Shown here: one piece after another, positions 6,892 through 12,777 of the stretch
Numbering within the stretch: position 1 is the stretch's first letter
Layout of the letters: every line of letters begins with the position of its first letter
From: Dehalococcoidia bacterium
GTDB taxonomy: Bacteria > Chloroflexota > Dehalococcoidia > Plut-88900
Assembly: GCA_012270635.1 (NCBI GenBank)
Contig: JAAXHX010000286.1
Location: 1 to 12,777, forward strand
Reading direction: 5' to 3'
DNA: 12,777 bases
The notes under the pieces: model-generated
The model's input: the letters and a program-made list of their open reading frames with translations, nothing else
What the model was told of the DNA's origin: nothing
The model's database searches: none
Position numbers and translations under genes: made by a program

Positions 6892-8163
6892 CTAAATCAC
6901 CCCCGCTTGACGCAACCTTGCCAGGTCCCGACGGCAGTAGCCGAGCATGCCGCCGTATACTTGAGCATTGTGCTCGCCAAGCCGGGGGGCGGGCCTCCGC
7001 GCCTGCCACGGGGTGCGCTCCATCAGAGCCAGGCGACCGGGGAACCGGCTGCGCCCCGAGCCGACGCCGTCCATCATTGTCCACAGACCTCGCAAGCTGA
7101 AGCTGGGGTCGGCGTGCACTCCTGCCGCGTCGTAGAAGGGCGCCGAGAGGGTCCCGTGTCTCTGGAACTGGGCCCAGGCCCGGCCCATGGGTCGCGCCCG
7201 CACCCACTCTTCCAGCAGGCCTCCCAGCTCCCGGATGAGGTCTCCACTCTCCAGGGGGTTGCCGTCGGCGTTTTCCCACTTGTCGAGAAACTGGGACAGG
7301 GCGACGGCCTCGGACTCGGTTATGGTGTCGGGCTGGCCCATGGCCGCCAGCAACTGGGGGAACCGCTCTATGACCTGAACGTCCAGGTAGCCGTCCAGGG
7401 CAGGGTAGACCCCGCCCAGGTACGCCTCCGAGGCGTCGAGGCGGGAGAACCTGTTGCCGGTGTACTGGTGGTTGACCAGCAGCGCCGTCTGCCTGTCGAT
7501 AGAGCCGGCATGGGTCTCCATTATCGAGACATCGACGTGTTCCCCCTCGTGTTCCCGGCCCATGCGTCGGTAGAAGGCCATGAGGGTTGCCATGGCAGCC
7601 TCCTGGCCGGCGAAGAACATCCCCACCCGGCCGCCGAGCTTCAGGGGTTCCCTCCGGGAGGTCCCAGTAAACAGCATCGGCCCGCCGATGGCGTACTCGA
7701 CTATCTCGGTGGCCTTGTGGTCCTTGTAAGGCCCGGTCTGGCCGAAATTGGAGATTGAGGTCAGTATCACCCCCGGATGTATTTCCGAGAGACGGTCATA
7801 CGAGAGGCCGAAACCGGTCATGGCCCCCGGACTGAATCCCTCGACGACCACGTCGGCCCACCGGACTAACTCCTCGCATATCTCTACCCCCAACCTGCGC
7901 TTCAGGTCCAGGGTGATCCCGATCTTGTTGCCGTTCAGGTGGCGGAACAGGCCGCCGGTTTCGGGGGTGGGGCGATCGTTGGGGAAAGGCCCGAGCCTGC
8001 GGCCCGGGTCCCCGTGTCCCGGCCTCTCGACTTTGATGACCTCGGCCCCGTAGTCGGCCAGCAGCTTGGTGCAAAGGGGCCCGGCGACGTGGTGGGTCAG
8101 GTCGAGGACTTTCATTGTGCCCAGGGCCTGGGGAGGATGACCGTTGTCAAAAGGAGGCGTCAT
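6892..8163 (-). CDS. CaiB/BaiF family protein lacking the catalytic Asp (Gly in its place)
   Basis: A protein of 423 aa with a clear family fold: MKVLDLTHHVAGPLCTKLLADYGAEVIKVERPG (res. 17-49, split here only as motifs VLDLTHHVAGP and LADYGAEVIKVE), NGNKIGITLDL (77-87), a GPMLFTGTSRREPLKLGG loop (161-178), and the C-terminal RLGEHNAQVYGGML. The active-site Asp of family III CoA-transferases lies 16 residues before the conserved (F/Y)-(Y/H)-RR; here that position is G181 in GGRVGMFFAG, and no Asp or Glu occurs between residues 175 and 187. The next gene (5 bp away) does have the Asp. In known heteromeric members, such as benzylsuccinate and succinyl-CoA:malate CoA-transferases, two homologous subunits work together, so this may be a partner subunit. 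The start at 8163 is preferred; the internal Met17 is an alternative. A possible promoter lies just upstream. Confidence 0.9.
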   Translation of the reverse strand: MTPPFDNGHPPQALGTMKVLDLTHHVAGPLCTKLLADYGAEVIKVERPGHGDPGRRLGPFPNDRPTPETGGLFRHLNGNKIGITLDLKRRLGVEICEELVRWADVVVEGFSPGAMTGFGLSYDRLSEIHPGVILTSISNFGQTGPYKDHKATEIVEYAIGGPMLFTGTSRREPLKLGGRVGMFFAGQEAAMATLMAFYRRMGREHEGEHVDVSIMETHAGSIDRQTALLVNHQYTGNRFSRLDASEAYLGGVYPALDGYLDVQVIERFPQLLAAMGQPDTITESEAVALSQFLDKWENADGNPLESGDLIRELGGLLEEWVRARPMGRAWAQFQRHGTLSAPFYDAAGVHADPSFSLRGLWTMMDGVGSGRSRFPGRLALMERTPWQARRPAPRLGEHNAQVYGGMLGYCRRDLARLRQAGVI

Positions 8164-8175
8164 CTTTTCGCCGCT

Positions 8176-8204
8176 AATATAGCCGGGGCCCTGGAAGCGG
8201 GCAA
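8176..8204 (-). promoter_or_regulatory. Possible sigma70-type promoter for the CaiB pair
   Basis: On the minus strand TTGCCC (8204-8199) and TATATT (8181-8176) are 17 bp apart, the preferred spacing; they match the -35 and -10 consensus at 4/6 and 5/6. It lies in the 103-bp gap between the acetyl-CoA hydrolase-like gene and the CaiB gene that begins at 8163. Transcription would be expected to start about 5-6 nt before that ATG, leaving almost no leader, which fits the lack of a ribosome-binding site there. I see nothing else in this gap. Confidence 0.38.
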
Positions 8205-8266
8205 GAAGGCTGCGGGAGAGTCGGGAGCCGGCATTGGAGAAATGGCAGGGGCAGGGATGGGGCGGG

Positions 8267-9736
8267 CTAGGGGTAGAAGAGTTTCTGGGCGGCCTTGCGC
8301 AGGTCCCTTCGGAAGTTGGGGTGGGCCACCGAGATCAACTCCTCGGCCCGCTCCCTCAGGGACTTGCCCAGGAGCCTGGCTATCCCGTATTCGGTGACGA
8401 CGGTGTCGGCGAAGGTGCGGGGTATGGTCACGACGCTTCCCTGGGGGAATTGAGGCACGATCCGGGACACGGCGCCGCGGGCCGCGGTGGAGCGGAGAAG
8501 GGTGATGGCCATGCCTCCCCTGGAGAGAACGGCGCCCACGTGCAGCTCGGTCTGGCCCCCGGTGCCGTTCCACATCCGGGCCCCGATGGCCTCCGCGTTG
8601 ATCTGTCCCGTCAGGTCTACGCTTATGGCGTTGTTGATGGCGCGGTAGTTGTCGTGGGCGGCCACGGTGCGTATGTTCACCACGTACTCCGCATCGTAGA
8701 GCTCTATCAACGGGTTGTTGTGGGCCCACTGAATCTCCTTCGGGCTTGAACCGTGGACGCTGGCGCCGACCAGCTTGTCCCGGTGAATGGTCTTGCGGCT
8801 GCCGTTCAGTACCCCGTCCCGTACAAGGTCGAGTACGCCGGGCGCCGCCATCTCGGAGTGCCAACCCAGGTCGTTCTTGGAGTCGAAGGCGCCGAGCCTG
8901 GGCAGGTGCCGCCCCGGGGCGCCGACGCCTATCTGAACGGTGCTGCCATCGGGCACCAGCTCCGCCACGTGGTCCGCGAAGGGCCTGTCCTCCTCGGGCG
9001 GATCCGTCCAGCCGAATTCCCTGCCCAGCGACCTCACTTCATCCAGTCCCATCCCGGACAGATGCGGCGCCCATTGCAGCCGTTCGGCCCCCGACATGTG
9101 GGGCAGGTAACCGGCGATCTCCGACTTCACTGCCTCATCCTCGATGGCGTCAACAATAGACAGGGACTCTTCCAGGGTGATCTCGGGGGGAGAGTAGTGC
9201 ACCGACATGTCGATCTCGGAGAAGTGGATGTAGTTATCGCCGTATGTGCGTATGAAAGTCGGGTCGTGTTGGGCGATCACCTTCTTTGCGGCCTTGGCCC
9301 AACTCCGGTTGTCCCATATTCCCGCGCCAAAGCTGCAAAAGCCCGATTCATCCGGCGGCGAGACCCGCACGATGGCGACGTCCGCCACGAATCCGGGCTC
9401 CCGCTTCTCCACGTAGGGCTTGAACTCGTGGGAGAGGACCATGGGGTAATAGTCGATATGCCTCCTGTCGTGGGCCGGACGGGAGAAGCTTCCCAAGTAG
9501 AACTGGGCGACCACGTTGAAGGCGGGGCTAAAGTCCTCCTCCAACCAGTCTTGGGGTTCGAAGGGGCCTTGACCCATGATCCTGACGTTCGCGATCTCGT
9601 CGCGCCGGGCGGCCAGGGCATTGACGATGAAGCTGCTGACGGCGGGGTCCAGGGCGACGCGGTCCCCGGACTCGACGATACACACCGCCTCCTCGGCCGA
9701 GACCACGCTCTTGTTGTAGTGGGCTATCCAGTCCAT
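8267..9736 (-). CDS. Acetyl-CoA hydrolase/4-hydroxybutyrate CoA-transferase family protein
   Basis: A family I-type CoA-transferase of 489 aa, structurally unrelated to the CaiB family. It probably transfers CoA between acyl groups, or hydrolyses a CoA ester, through a glutamyl-CoA intermediate. The likely catalytic Glu is E295 in GWHSEM, equivalent to the HTEM Glu in 4-hydroxybutyrate CoA-transferase. Other family marks are GDRVALDP (24-31), VSPPDESGFCSFG (125-137), DGSTVQIGVG (263-272), TGQINAEAIGARMWNGTGGQ (376-395), SRIVPQFPQGSVVT (424-437), VVTEYGIARLLGKSLRERA (446-464) and AHPNFR. Family members are often about 430 aa; the extra length comes mainly from a segment at about residues 185-245 between SEID and the DGSTVQ strand. 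AAAGGA lies 3 nt before the ATG (closer than ideal). It heads the minus-strand run and faces a divergent phosphatase gene across 88 bp. Confidence 0.92.
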   Translation of the reverse strand: MDWIAHYNKSVVSAEEAVCIVESGDRVALDPAVSSFIVNALAARRDEIANVRIMGQGPFEPQDWLEEDFSPAFNVVAQFYLGSFSRPAHDRRHIDYYPMVLSHEFKPYVEKREPGFVADVAIVRVSPPDESGFCSFGAGIWDNRSWAKAAKKVIAQHDPTFIRTYGDNYIHFSEIDMSVHYSPPEITLEESLSIVDAIEDEAVKSEIAGYLPHMSGAERLQWAPHLSGMGLDEVRSLGREFGWTDPPEEDRPFADHVAELVPDGSTVQIGVGAPGRHLPRLGAFDSKNDLGWHSEMAAPGVLDLVRDGVLNGSRKTIHRDKLVGASVHGSSPKEIQWAHNNPLIELYDAEYVVNIRTVAAHDNYRAINNAISVDLTGQINAEAIGARMWNGTGGQTELHVGAVLSRGGMAITLLRSTAARGAVSRIVPQFPQGSVVTIPRTFADTVVTEYGIARLLGKSLRERAEELISVAHPNFRRDLRKAAQKLFYP

Positions 9737-9824
9737 GGGTCCTTTAGAGCTATGGGAGCGAAGGCCGGGGCACGCACTGGACTGGGTCGGGCTCCGACGA
9801 TATGGTAGTTCGGATTGTACAAGA

Positions 9825-10484
9825 ATGAGAGGGCCCGAATTGGCCAGGAAGATATATCTGGTCCGTCACGGGGATACGGAATGGACCCGGGCAAAGCGTC
9901 TCCAGGGCCAGACCGACATTCCGCTGTCGGACGAGGGTCGGGGCCAGGCCCGAGATGTCGCCAGACATCTGGCCAATGTTGAATTCGATGGCGCCTATAC
10001 TAGCAATCTCTCCCGGGCACGGGAGACCGCCGAGATGGTGCTCGCCGGGCAGGCCAACCCCGTTCCGCTCATAGTCCTCCCGGATCTGCGGGAGATTTCC
10101 GACGGCATCTACGAAGGATGGCCAAGTGCGTCGGCAGTGGAAGCGGACCCGCGCATGGCCCGGAGGCTGGATGGAGAAGGGCCGGCGCTGGATTTCGTGC
10201 CGCCGGAAGGGGAGAGTATCCGCCATGTTTTCTTACGGCAGCGTGAAGTGGCGTCGCTGATCAGGGCCGGTGGGAGCGGGCGGCGCATTCTCGTGGCAGG
10301 CCACGGCTGGGCGCTGCGGCTGCTGGCGGCGGTCCTCCTTGACCGGGGCCCCGAATGGTTCTGGAAACTGGAACCCCTTCTCCCTGCCAGCGTCTCGGTG
10401 ATAGAGCTTCACGAGGGCGTGGCGTCGGTCACGCTCTGGAACCATGCGGGACACCAGGATAATCCCGGAGGGCGTGGCCCGTGA
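9825..10484 (+). CDS. Histidine phosphatase (phosphoglycerate mutase-like) superfamily protein
   Basis: A protein of 219 aa that should remove phosphate from a small molecule through a phosphohistidine intermediate. The signature LVRHGDTEW holds the active pair R14-H15. NLSRARETAEMV follows (R64), then LREISDGIYEGW with the acid residue E90, and VAGHGWALRLL with the second His, H160. Length and motifs fit cofactor-independent broad-specificity members such as alpha-ribazole phosphatase or GpmB/PhoE-like enzymes; the sequence does not decide between them. The frame is open to 9735, but that part overlaps the divergent gene start and shows no family resemblance. ATG 9825 lacks a ribosome-binding site; a TTG at 9840, with GAGAGGG 6 nt upstream, is a good alternative (214 aa). 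It is a single-gene unit, convergent with the PLP lyase. Confidence 0.88.
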   Translation: MRGPELARKIYLVRHGDTEWTRAKRLQGQTDIPLSDEGRGQARDVARHLANVEFDGAYTSNLSRARETAEMVLAGQANPVPLIVLPDLREISDGIYEGWPSASAVEADPRMARRLDGEGPALDFVPPEGESIRHVFLRQREVASLIRAGGSGRRILVAGHGWALRLLAAVLLDRGPEWFWKLEPLLPASVSVIELHEGVASVTLWNHAGHQDNPGGRGP

Positions 10485-10492
10485 GGCTTGCG

Positions 10493-10524
10493 GACCTTGA
10501 CCTGTAGGGCCCTAGTTCAAGGTC
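10493..10524. terminator. Nested palindrome, possible bidirectional terminator
   Basis: The 56-bp gap between two converging genes holds an 8-bp perfect stem GACCTTGA (10493-10500) with TCAAGGTC (10517-10524). Inside its loop is a second, perfect 10-bp palindrome TAGGGCCCTA (10505-10514). The position between converging stops suits a two-way terminator, but there is no run of T after the stem, so it is not a classic intrinsic terminator. Confidence 0.4.
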
Positions 10525-10540
10525 AGACGGTCGGGCGGCG

Positions 10541-11782
10541 CTAATACGATACTTTCGCGCCGCTCGACACCAGCTTGCCCTCTTTGACCTTGTCCACGAT
10601 GAAGGAGAGGTCGCTGATGTACTCTTCGACCACCGGCTTCTGGATTAAAGACAGCATCATGTGTATGGCGTTGGGCTCCTGGATGCGGCTGACGTACCAC
10701 CCTGCCTCGGCCATTCCTTCCGCGACGGCAAAGATGTCAAAGACCTTCGAGCCATAGGTGAATATGGTCAGTTGCGGTTCGCCGTACGTCTCCAGGCCGT
10801 CGATGCGGTTGACGCCGTCCATCAGGGTCTCTCTTATACGAATGACCTCCTGGGCAATCCGCATATACCCCTCCTCGCCCAGGTAGTTCATCACCGCCCA
10901 CGCGGAGGCTATGGCCCCTCCGGGCCGGCTGCCGACGAAGGTCTGCGTAGCGTAATGGCCCTTGGACCACTGGTCGAACTCGAAGCCCTGGTGCTTCAGG
11001 TATTCGGCATCGCTGTAGAGGACCGTGGAAGCGCCCTTGGCTGCGTACCCGTTCTTGTGGACGTCGGCGGAGATGGACCTGACGCCGGGAACGGCGAAAT
11101 CGAAGTCGGGTATCGGGTAGCCGAGCATTTTGACGAAGGGCGCCATGAATCCCCCGACGCAGGCGTCCACGTGGAGCCACACGTCCCGGGAGACGGCCAC
11201 CTTGCCCAGGTCCTCGATGGGGTCGATGGCGCCGTGGGGATACTCGGGGGCCGAGCCCACCATCATGATCGTATTGTCGGTGATCGCCTCGGCCATGGCG
11301 TCGACGTCAGCGCGGAAGTCGGGGCCCGGGGCCACCCTGACCACCTTCATGTCCAGGAGCTGGGCCGCGCGGTCGAAGGCGGGGTGGGCCGTACGGGAGG
11401 CCAGGATCTCGGGGGTTCCCTTGAAGGGCTTGTTGGCCCGGGCCCAGTCTCGGGCGGTCTTGATAGCCAGGAAGATGCTCTCCGTGCCCCCCGTGGTCAT
11501 GCTGCCGGCGGCCTTGTCCCCGCCGTGAAGCAGCCCCAGGCTCAGGTCGATGACCTCTTCCTCCATCTTTGCCATGCTGGGGTAGACCGTTTGGTAGACC
11601 GCGTTCTCGCTGAAGAACATGGCGTAGGCGTCCTCGGCCACCTGCAGGACGTCGTCGCCGGCGAAGTAGAGCAGCCCCGATATCTTCCCGCTTCGCCAGT
11701 CCACGTCTTCCTGCCGCGCTTCCGTGAGGCGGTCCTTCAGCTCGTCCCAGCTCACGCCCGCTTTCGGAAAGGCCTTGCTCAT
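10541..11782 (-). CDS. PLP-dependent lyase/decarboxylase, sphingosine-1-phosphate lyase-like
   Basis: A group II decarboxylase-fold enzyme of 413 aa using pyridoxal 5'-phosphate. The closest recognisable group is sphingosine-1-phosphate lyase: the cofactor-Lys region is SISADVHKNGYAAKG with H242-K243, much like the eukaryotic lyase motif with HKYG-x-x-x-KG. Other marks are SMTTGGTESI (94-103, phosphate-binding loop), H133 in TAHPAFDRA (ring-stacking His) and HVDACVGGF (D206, pyridine-nitrogen partner). The eukaryotic lyase has an N-terminal membrane anchor; this protein has none, so it is soluble. The substrate may be a phosphorylated amino alcohol, or an amino acid if it acts as a decarboxylase. 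The frame is open to 11878, but ATG 11782 is chosen because it has a well-placed ribosome-binding site and matches the family beginning. It is divergent from rplU. Confidence 0.9.
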   Translation of the reverse strand: MSKAFPKAGVSWDELKDRLTEARQEDVDWRSGKISGLLYFAGDDVLQVAEDAYAMFFSENAVYQTVYPSMAKMEEEVIDLSLGLLHGGDKAAGSMTTGGTESIFLAIKTARDWARANKPFKGTPEILASRTAHPAFDRAAQLLDMKVVRVAPGPDFRADVDAMAEAITDNTIMMVGSAPEYPHGAIDPIEDLGKVAVSRDVWLHVDACVGGFMAPFVKMLGYPIPDFDFAVPGVRSISADVHKNGYAAKGASTVLYSDAEYLKHQGFEFDQWSKGHYATQTFVGSRPGGAIASAWAVMNYLGEEGYMRIAQEVIRIRETLMDGVNRIDGLETYGEPQLTIFTYGSKVFDIFAVAEGMAEAGWYVSRIQEPNAIHMMLSLIQKPVVEEYISDLSFIVDKVKEGKLVSSGAKVSY

Positions 11783-11788
11783 TGCCAA

Positions 11789-11793
11789 CTCCT
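11789..11793 (-). promoter_or_regulatory. Ribosome-binding site selecting ATG 11782
   Basis: On the minus strand AGGAG is followed by 6 nt (TTGGCA) and the ATG of the PLP lyase. It is the best-placed ribosome-binding site in the window and rules out the 32-residue upstream extension of the same frame. Confidence 0.65.
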
Positions 11794-11879
11794 GAATCAG
11801 TCTGGGGAGTACCCGTTTCTCCTGCGGGGATAGTAGCAGAATAAAGGAGGGGTGACTACAAAAATATCCGCCGCGCATT

Positions 11880-11909
11880 TTGACAGGACGATTAGGGTTG
11901 CATTAAAAT
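11880..11909 (+). promoter_or_regulatory. Near-consensus sigma70-type promoter for rplU-rpmA-rpmE
   Basis: TTGACA (11880-11885) matches the -35 consensus completely, and TAAAAT (11904-11909) matches the -10 at 5/6, with an 18-bp spacer. Only 8 nt separate the -10 from the GTG at 11918, so transcription would be expected to begin at about 11916-11918, at or within two bases of the start codon. The element is embedded between the divergent PLP lyase gene and rplU and reads toward the ribosomal genes. Confidence 0.65.
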
Positions 11910-11917
11910 GTGGGGTT

Positions 11918-12301
11918 GTGAGCGAAAGCAAGGACTACGCAATCTTCCAGTCCGGCAGCCGACAGTACAGGGCCTCCGTCGGCGATACCCTCGTACTCGA
12001 TAAGCTGCCCCTCGAACCCGGCAGCCCGGTGGAGTTCGACCAGGTGCTGCTCGTGTCCAAGGGCGGGGCCTTGAAGGTCGGGGCGCCGACGGTGTCCGGG
12101 GCCAAGGTCAAGGCCCGGGTGCTGGACCAGGGCCGGGACAAGAAGATCATAGTATTCAAGTACAAGTCCAAGGTGCGTTACCGGCGGAAGACGGGACACA
12201 GGCAAGACCACACCACGGTATCGATAGAGGGAATAAACGCCGGTCGGGCCCGGAGAGCAAGGGCCGCCAAGAAGACGGCGAAGAGTGAAGGCACAGTATA
12301 A
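11918..12301 (+). CDS. rplU: 50S ribosomal protein L21
   Basis: A large-subunit ribosomal protein that binds 23S rRNA. The family start is seen as [18 protein letters not shown] (residues 6-23), followed by [14 protein letters not shown] and the late RNA-binding region [20 protein letters not shown]. The protein is 127 aa, longer than the usual 100-105, because of an Arg/Lys/Ala-rich tail after residue about 105. GTG 11918 is chosen because it is the only start codon near the family's N-terminus; the upstream in-frame GTG at 11852 would lie before the promoter and has AGGAGG only 1 nt away. No usable ribosome-binding site precedes 11918 (GGGG is 2 nt away), consistent with a leaderless message. 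The stop overlaps the rpmA start in TAATG. Confidence 0.92.
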   Translation: MSESKDYAIFQSGSRQYRASVGDTLVLDKLPLEPGSPVEFDQVLLVSKGGALKVGAPTVSGAKVKARVLDQGRDKKIIVFKYKSKVRYRRKTGHRQDHTTVSIEGINAGRARRARAAKKTAKSEGTV

Positions 12302-12555
12302 TGGCTCATAAGAAGGGCGGCGGAAGTAGCAGAAACGGCCGAGACAGCCAGGGCCAGAGGCTCGGGGTTAAGCGGTACGGCGGTGAGTTGGTGAGCGCAG
12401 GCTCCATCATCGTGAGGCAGAGGGGCACTAAGATCCACCCCGGCACCAACGTGGGGGTCGGGAAGGACCACACACTGTTCGCCCTCAAGGACGGCCACGT
12501 TGAATTCCAGCGCCATTCCAAGTACCGCAAGAAAGTCAGCGTGACGCCGCTCTAA
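12301..12555 (+). CDS. rpmA: 50S ribosomal protein L27
   Basis: A protein of 84 aa, normal length. It shows the highly conserved [20 protein letters not shown] beginning, whose basic tail reaches the peptidyl-transferase centre in bacterial ribosomes, then [24 protein letters not shown] and [12 protein letters not shown]. It begins directly at AHKK after Met, without the cleavable N-terminal extension found in Firmicutes. The ATG shares one base with the rplU stop, so translation is probably coupled. The rplU-rpmA order is universal; the GTPase gene obgE, which often follows, does not. Confidence 0.97.
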   Translation: MAHKKGGGSSRNGRDSQGQRLGVKRYGGELVSAGSIIVRQRGTKIHPGTNVGVGKDHTLFALKDGHVEFQRHSKYRKKVSVTPL

Positions 12556-12566
12556 CCGGACATAAG

Positions 12567-12770
12567 ATGAAGACGGATATCCACCCGAAATACCAGCTCT
12601 GCACCGTTACCTGCGGAAGCTGCGGCACCACTTTCGAGACGGGGTCTACGATGTCGGAGATCAGGCTGGAGCTTTGCAGCAAGTGCCACCCGTTCTTCAC
12701 CGGCCAGCAGCGTATCGTCGACAGTGGGGGTCGGGTGGAACAGTTCAGGAGAAGGTACGGGATCAAGTAG
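12567..12770 (+). CDS. rpmE: 50S ribosomal protein L31, zinc-binding type
   Basis: A protein of 67 aa with the family start MKTDIHPKY and the characteristic [13 protein letters not shown]. The zinc-binding Cys set is C16, C19, C37 and C40, so this is the C+ (zinc) form. The first pair is CGSC, one residue wider than the CSC pair in the E. coli protein; an extra Cys, C12, precedes it. The C-terminal [14 protein letters not shown] fits the family. It starts 11 bp after rpmA and is probably in the same operon; the stop codon at 12768-12770 lies just before the window end. Confidence 0.96.
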   Translation: MKTDIHPKYQLCTVTCGSCGTTFETGSTMSEIRLELCSKCHPFFTGQQRIVDSGGRVEQFRRRYGIK

Positions 12771-12777
12771 CCCCAGC

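Noticed and set aside
6887..7279. An N-terminal extension of 131 codons on the CaiB gene that begins at 6886.
   Set aside because: It overlaps the neighbouring CaiB gene in another frame and is Arg/Pro/Gly-rich without family resemblance; the family N-terminus begins right after ATG 6886.
8753..9808. A plus-strand open frame of 351 codons opposite the acetyl-CoA hydrolase-like gene.
   Set aside because: It is the antisense shadow of a conserved enzyme; its translation has no recognisable motif.
10661..11833. A plus-strand open frame of 390 codons opposite the PLP lyase.
   Set aside because: It is the antisense shadow of a clear PLP enzyme, with biased Gly/Val/His composition.
11783..11878. 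A 32-residue N-terminal extension of the PLP lyase.
   Set aside because: The AGGAG at 11789-11793 is ideally placed for ATG 11782, and the extension has no family resemblance.
11852..11917. An upstream GTG start for L21 at 11852, close to an AAAGGAGGGG sequence.
   Set aside because: The AGGAGG is only 1 nt from the GTG, the added 22 residues do not resemble L21, and the strong promoter at 11880-11909 lies downstream of this codon.
1..12777. CRISPR array, tRNA, transposase, toxin-antitoxin, defence or phage system.
   Set aside because: I looked for spaced direct repeats, tRNA-like cloverleaf sequences and the relevant protein families and found none; all substantial genes are metabolic or ribosomal.

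Overview
The window looks like a chromosomal segment from a GC-rich member of the Chloroflexota, most likely the Dehalococcoidia/SAR202 side. This is inferred from gene content: several CaiB/BaiF CoA-transferases, a D-aminoacylase-type amidohydrolase and a luciferase-like flavin oxidoreductase, together with AGG and ATA codons that stay common despite high GC. No rRNA or marker gene settles the taxonomy. All main genes are intact. I see no tRNA, CRISPR array, transposase or phage gene.

Layout. (1) Positions 1-5437, plus strand: the 3' end of one CaiB/BaiF CoA-transferase, a complete second one, a conserved protein of unknown function with an apparent internal duplication, an N-acyl-D-amino-acid deacylase-like amidohydrolase, and an LLM-class flavin-dependent oxidoreductase. 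(2) Positions 5438-5563: a hairpin-rich convergent intergenic region. (3) Positions 5564-9736, minus strand, in transcription order: an acetyl-CoA hydrolase/4-hydroxybutyrate CoA-transferase-like protein, then two CaiB/BaiF proteins 5 bp apart. (4) Positions 9825-10484, plus: a histidine phosphatase, separated by a nested palindrome from (5) positions 10541-11782, minus: a PLP-dependent lyase of the sphingosine-1-phosphate lyase type. (6) Positions 11918-12770, plus: ribosomal protein genes rplU, rpmA and rpmE.

How the genes may work together: the first 9.7 kb reads as a catabolic neighbourhood. CoA-transferases of two unrelated families could activate carboxylic acids as CoA thioesters, the amidohydrolase could release acids or amines from N-acyl compounds, and the flavin enzyme could perform an oxidation. 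The substrate cannot be read from the sequence. The most unusual point is the 5564-8163 pair: one CaiB protein keeps the catalytic Asp (D201) and its neighbour has Gly (G181) there, which suggests a heteromeric enzyme with one catalytic and one non-catalytic subunit. The last 1 kb is housekeeping. Its rplU appears to be driven by a near-consensus sigma70-type promoter so close to the GTG start that the message would be leaderless or nearly so.
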